Shown here piece after piece: positions 61,242-64,000 of a stretch of DNA of 64,000 nucleotides (the first letter of the stretch is position 1; every line of letters begins with the position of its first letter). Both the position numbers and the translations under genes were made by a program. Source of the stretch: Bacteroidota bacterium (GTDB lineage Bacteria; Bacteroidota; Bacteroidia; Chitinophagales; Chitinophagaceae); the NCBI GenBank assembly GCA_020161435.1, contig JAIUNV010000002.1, positions 620,001-684,000 on the forward strand, written 5' to 3'. The notes under the pieces were generated by a model. The model made no database searches. It was not told the DNA's origin and saw only the letters and a list, made by a program, of their open reading frames with translations.

Positions 61242-63317
61242 CTACTTCTTGCGGCGCTTTTTCAGCAGGTCTTTTGGTATGGGTGCTTTGGCGGAAACGG
61301 CTTTCTTTTTGGCCGCAGCTTTCTTCGCTGGCATAGGCGGCATCATCACGGCATCAGGATTGCTGATAACGGCGCTGCCTTTTACCCATTCAAAATCCAG
61401 CTGGCGTTTTTCCAGATTGGCGGCTATCACTTTGATGTGTACCCCATCGCCCATGCGGAACTTGCGGCCCGTTCGCAGACCTACCAAACTGTAATCAGAT
61501 TCAATCAACCGGAAATCATCGTGGTCGCTCAGGTCTTTGATGCTCACCAAACCCTCGCATTTATGTGCCACGGTTTCGGCCCAAAAACCAAACGTAGAAA
61601 CACCACTGATGACTGCATCAAATTCTTCACCAATGTATTGACCGAGGTATTCAACTTGTTTGTACTTGTTGGCATTGCGTTCGCAATCCATAGCAGCACG
61701 TTCCCTTTCGCTGCAGTGTTTGCATTTTTCTTCCAGCTTTTTATCGGGCTGCAACTGATGATCGAGCACCTGCTGCAAAATGCGGTGCACCAATACATCG
61801 GGGTAGCGGCGAATGGGTGAAGTAAAATGGCAGTAGTATTCAAAACCCAGCCCGTAGTGACCAATGTTTTCTTTGGTGTAAATGGCTTTGGCCATGGTGC
61901 GAATGCCCAATTGCTCCAGCACATGTTGCTGTGGTGTGCCTTGCGCAGCCTTCAGCATTTCGTTGAAAGAGTAGGCAATGGCGTCAGCATCTTTTGTATC
62001 GAAAGTGTAGCCAAACTTGCGGGCAAAGGCGATGAAAGGCATGAGCTTTTCTTCATCGGGTTGGTCGTGTACACGATATGGAAAAGGCAATGCTTTATCA
62101 CCCACTTTTATTTTGCCCACTACTTCGGCCACGGTACGGTTGGCCAGCAGCATAAACTCTTCAATCAGTTGGTGCGACTCCTTGCTTTCTTTTACCACTA
62201 TGCCAATGGGAGCACCTGTTTCATCAAGTTTAAACCGCACTTCCTGCGAACTGAAATTGATGGCCCCTTTATCAAACCGGTCTTGCCGCAGCTTGCGGGC
62301 CATCGTATTTAAAATCAAAATTTCCTCGCTGTGCAATCCTTCTTTTGTTTCGATAATATCCTGCACTTCTTCGTAGGTAAAACGATGGTTGGAGTGAATC
62401 AGTGTTCTGCCCAACCAGTGGTCCTTTACCACGCCTTTTTCCGTGATGGTAAACACCGCCGAAAAAGTAAACTTGTCTTCATGCGGCCGCAGTGAACACA
62501 GCTCATTGCTGATACGTTCGGGCAGCATGGGATTCACCCTGTCGGGTAAATACACACTCGTAGCCCGTTGGTAGGCTTCTTCGTCGAGCTTGCTGCCTTC
62601 CGTTACAAAATGACTGACATCGGCAATGTGCACACCCACTTCATACAAGCCATTGCTGATGGGGCGAATGCTCAATGCATCATCAAAATCTCTTGCATCC
62701 ACCGGGTCGATGGTTACGGTAAATACATCACGGAAATCTTTGCGTTTTGCCAAATCAGCAGCAGTAATATGGTCGTTCATGCGGGCTGCTTCTTCCATCG
62801 CATCTTCGCTAAACTGCAATGGAAAACCATTCTCCATCAGGATGTCTTTCATGGCCACATCGTTGAGGTCGTGCATGGCTACTTCCTCAATAATCCGGGC
62901 GATGGGTCTGCGGTCATCATGATCCCAACGTACAAACGCTGCAATCACTTTCATATCATCTTTTACTTCAAAATCGGGTTCCTCTTCTACTACAAAATTG
63001 GGCATGGGCCGGTCGCTGTCGGGCATAAAAAACCATCGGCCCGCATGGCCTTTCAACGTGCCCATGTATTGCGACAACTTGCGTTGTACTACGGCCACCA
63101 CTTTGCCCTCCCGCTTGCCGCCACAAAAGCCGCCGCGGGTAATGCGTACCCTTACTTTATCGCCATGAAAGGCCCGGTTGAAATCGTTGGGGCGAACCAA
63201 AATATCGCCATCACCTTTACCTGTAATCACAAATCCTAAACCCGAACGAGTGATGTCGAGTGTGCCAGCCACTTCTTCATTGAATGACTTCTTTTTATGT
63301 TGATCTTTCTTATGCAT
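61242..63317 (-). CDS. rnr: Ribonuclease R
   Basis: 691 residues from ATG 63317. 3'-to-5' exoribonuclease of the RNB family that degrades structured RNA. Order: cold-shock-like N-terminal domains (GTLDITRSGLGFVITGKG), catalytic RNB domain with TIDPVDARDFDDALSI (magnesium-binding aspartates, about 217-232), SHFVTEGSKLDEEAYQRATSVY, HFTSPIRRYPDVLVHRI, and a C-terminal S1 domain (GEEFDAVISGVSTFGFWAE). It ends in an Ala/Lys-rich tail (PAKKAAAKKKAVSAKAP) suited to RNA binding. The first 8 nt overlap the end of lpxK, indicating coupling. Confidence 0.94.
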   Translation of the reverse strand: MHKKDQHKKKSFNEEVAGTLDITRSGLGFVITGKGDGDILVRPNDFNRAFHGDKVRVRITRGGFCGGKREGKVVAVVQRKLSQYMGTLKGHAGRWFFMPDSDRPMPNFVVEEEPDFEVKDDMKVIAAFVRWDHDDRRPIARIIEEVAMHDLNDVAMKDILMENGFPLQFSEDAMEEAARMNDHITAADLAKRKDFRDVFTVTIDPVDARDFDDALSIRPISNGLYEVGVHIADVSHFVTEGSKLDEEAYQRATSVYLPDRVNPMLPERISNELCSLRPHEDKFTFSAVFTITEKGVVKDHWLGRTLIHSNHRFTYEEVQDIIETKEGLHSEEILILNTMARKLRQDRFDKGAINFSSQEVRFKLDETGAPIGIVVKESKESHQLIEEFMLLANRTVAEVVGKIKVGDKALPFPYRVHDQPDEEKLMPFIAFARKFGYTFDTKDADAIAYSFNEMLKAAQGTPQQHVLEQLGIRTMAKAIYTKENIGHYGLGFEYYCHFTSPIRRYPDVLVHRILQQVLDHQLQPDKKLEEKCKHCSERERAAMDCERNANKYKQVEYLGQYIGEEFDAVISGVSTFGFWAETVAHKCEGLVSIKDLSDHDDFRLIESDYSLVGLRTGRKFRMGDGVHIKVIAANLEKRQLDFEWVKGSAVISNPDAVMMPPMPAKKAAAKKKAVSAKAPIPKDLLKKRRKK

Positions 63318-64000
63318 GTGTTTGTGTTTTGCCGAAATGCAGCACAAAGTCTACCACGGCTTTTTTAAATAAATCAGCTTCGCCAAACAACACCTGATGC
63401 TGCACGGGCTGCACGTACAAGGGCAGTCGTTTCAATTCGTCGCCAAACTTGAGGAGGCGAACCGCATCCTTTTCTGTTGTCAGCAATAGCTTTTCGTTAT
63501 GCTCCAGCTGAGTGAAGCGTTTTTCCATCTCCCGCAAATCATCAATGCTGAAAATATGATGATCGCTGTAACTGAGCTGATGATACTCGGCTACATGTTT
63601 TTCCAAATGTTTTTTGAGTGGCACCGGATTGGCAATACCACACACCAACAACACCGCGGCTTCTACAGGCAGCGCTTTAGTTTCGGCCGTGAGAATATGG
63701 TACGGTGTAGCATATTGCAAGCAGGTAAAAAACACTTGCTGATGCGTCAAGGGTTTAATACGCTGAATGATTTTTTGCTTTTCCGTAGGGCCCATATCCG
63801 GCGGGCATTTGGTAACGACGATTATCTGTGCCCGTTGTGCACTGCGGCGTTCATCCCGCAAATCGCCGCTCGGCAAAAACCAATCGTACCAATATGGATT
63901 GCTATAATCAGTCAGCAAAATATTGAGGCCTGCACTAATGGCTCTGTGCTGAAATGCATCATCTAAAATAATCACATTGGTATCGGGACGGTCTTGCAGC
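63310..64000 (-). CDS. lpxK: Tetraacyldisaccharide 4'-kinase, C-terminal part (partial at window edge)
   Basis: About 230 residues are visible; the N-terminus with the P-loop lies beyond position 64000. The segment VIILDDAFQHRAISAGLNIL is the family's characteristic motif, followed by FLPSGDLRDE, VVTKCPP, VLLVCGIANP and FSIDDLREME. The enzyme phosphorylates the lipid A precursor at the 4' position on the inner membrane. With lptD, plsC and the MCE protein it makes the window rich in envelope functions. The stop overlaps the rnr start by 8 nt. Confidence 0.9.
   Translation of the reverse strand, partial: LQDRPDTNVIILDDAFQHRAISAGLNILLTDYSNPYWYDWFLPSGDLRDERRSAQRAQIIVVTKCPPDMGPTEKQKIIQRIKPLTHQQVFFTCLQYATPYHILTAETKALPVEAAVLLVCGIANPVPLKKHLEKHVAEYHQLSYSDHHIFSIDDLREMEKRFTQLEHNEKLLLTTEKDAVRLLKFGDELKRLPLYVQPVQHQVLFGEADLFKKAVVDFVLHFGKTQTHA

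Overview
The window reads as a chromosomal segment of a member of the Bacteroidota, most likely family Chitinophagaceae. Direct support: a SusC/SusD pair, a type IX secretion (T9SS) C-terminal sorting domain, a 285-residue primary sigma factor lacking region 1.1, a Bacteroidota-type LptD, HU-CCDC81 and lysoplasmalogenase genes, almost no Shine-Dalgarno sequences, and repeated TAnnTTTG-like promoter elements upstream of genes. No rRNA, tRNA, CRISPR array, integrase or complete insertion sequence was found.

Layout. 1-4430 is an accessory-looking stretch: the end of a membrane protein, an AT-rich lipoprotein gene that looks like an integron-type gene cassette, REP-like hairpins, two copies of a ~115-bp structured repeat, an FGE-fold secreted protein and a T9SS cargo protein with GDGW repeats. 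4430-14523 holds hutU, a divergent gamma-glutamyltransferase, secreted unknowns, L-serine dehydratase, an FKBP lipoprotein, an HU-CCDC81 protein and a lysoplasmalogenase. 14808-22185 is an envelope and repair block: coaE, an MCE/MlaD-like protein, an N-acetylmuramoyl-alanine amidase, lptD, plsC and ung.

22265-34491 (minus strand) is a nutrient-acquisition locus: susC, susD, two secreted beta-propeller/phosphoesterase fusions and a second TonB-dependent receptor. An internal terminator splits it. It may release and import a phosphorylated substrate (inference). 35450-41239 holds an acyl-CoA dehydrogenase, an HD protein, a serine hydrolase, a TPMT-like methyltransferase and an acyl-CoA carboxylase beta subunit; the dehydrogenase and carboxylase fit branched-chain or short-chain acyl-CoA catabolism.

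41487-42532 is a second cassette-like unit. It encodes a Tag-like DNA glycosylase that carries an endonuclease III-type Fe-S loop. The rest is core: rnhA, the primary sigma factor, threonine aldolase, pgi, a glycosyltransferase, gcvP, a class IV aminotransferase, methyltransferases, a VPS10/BNR repeat protein, a LolA-like protein, a thioesterase, hutG, rnr and the end of lpxK.

The most interesting signal is the pair of attC-like sites at 802-998 and 42394-42532. Each lies directly behind one AT-rich ORF. Each has a near-identical arm architecture, with mismatches at the same two arm positions that become G.T wobbles only on the bottom strand. Each ORF starts just after the same 13-bp flank, which contains a TATTTTTG promoter element. 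They look like solitary integron cassettes placed directly downstream of a promoter.
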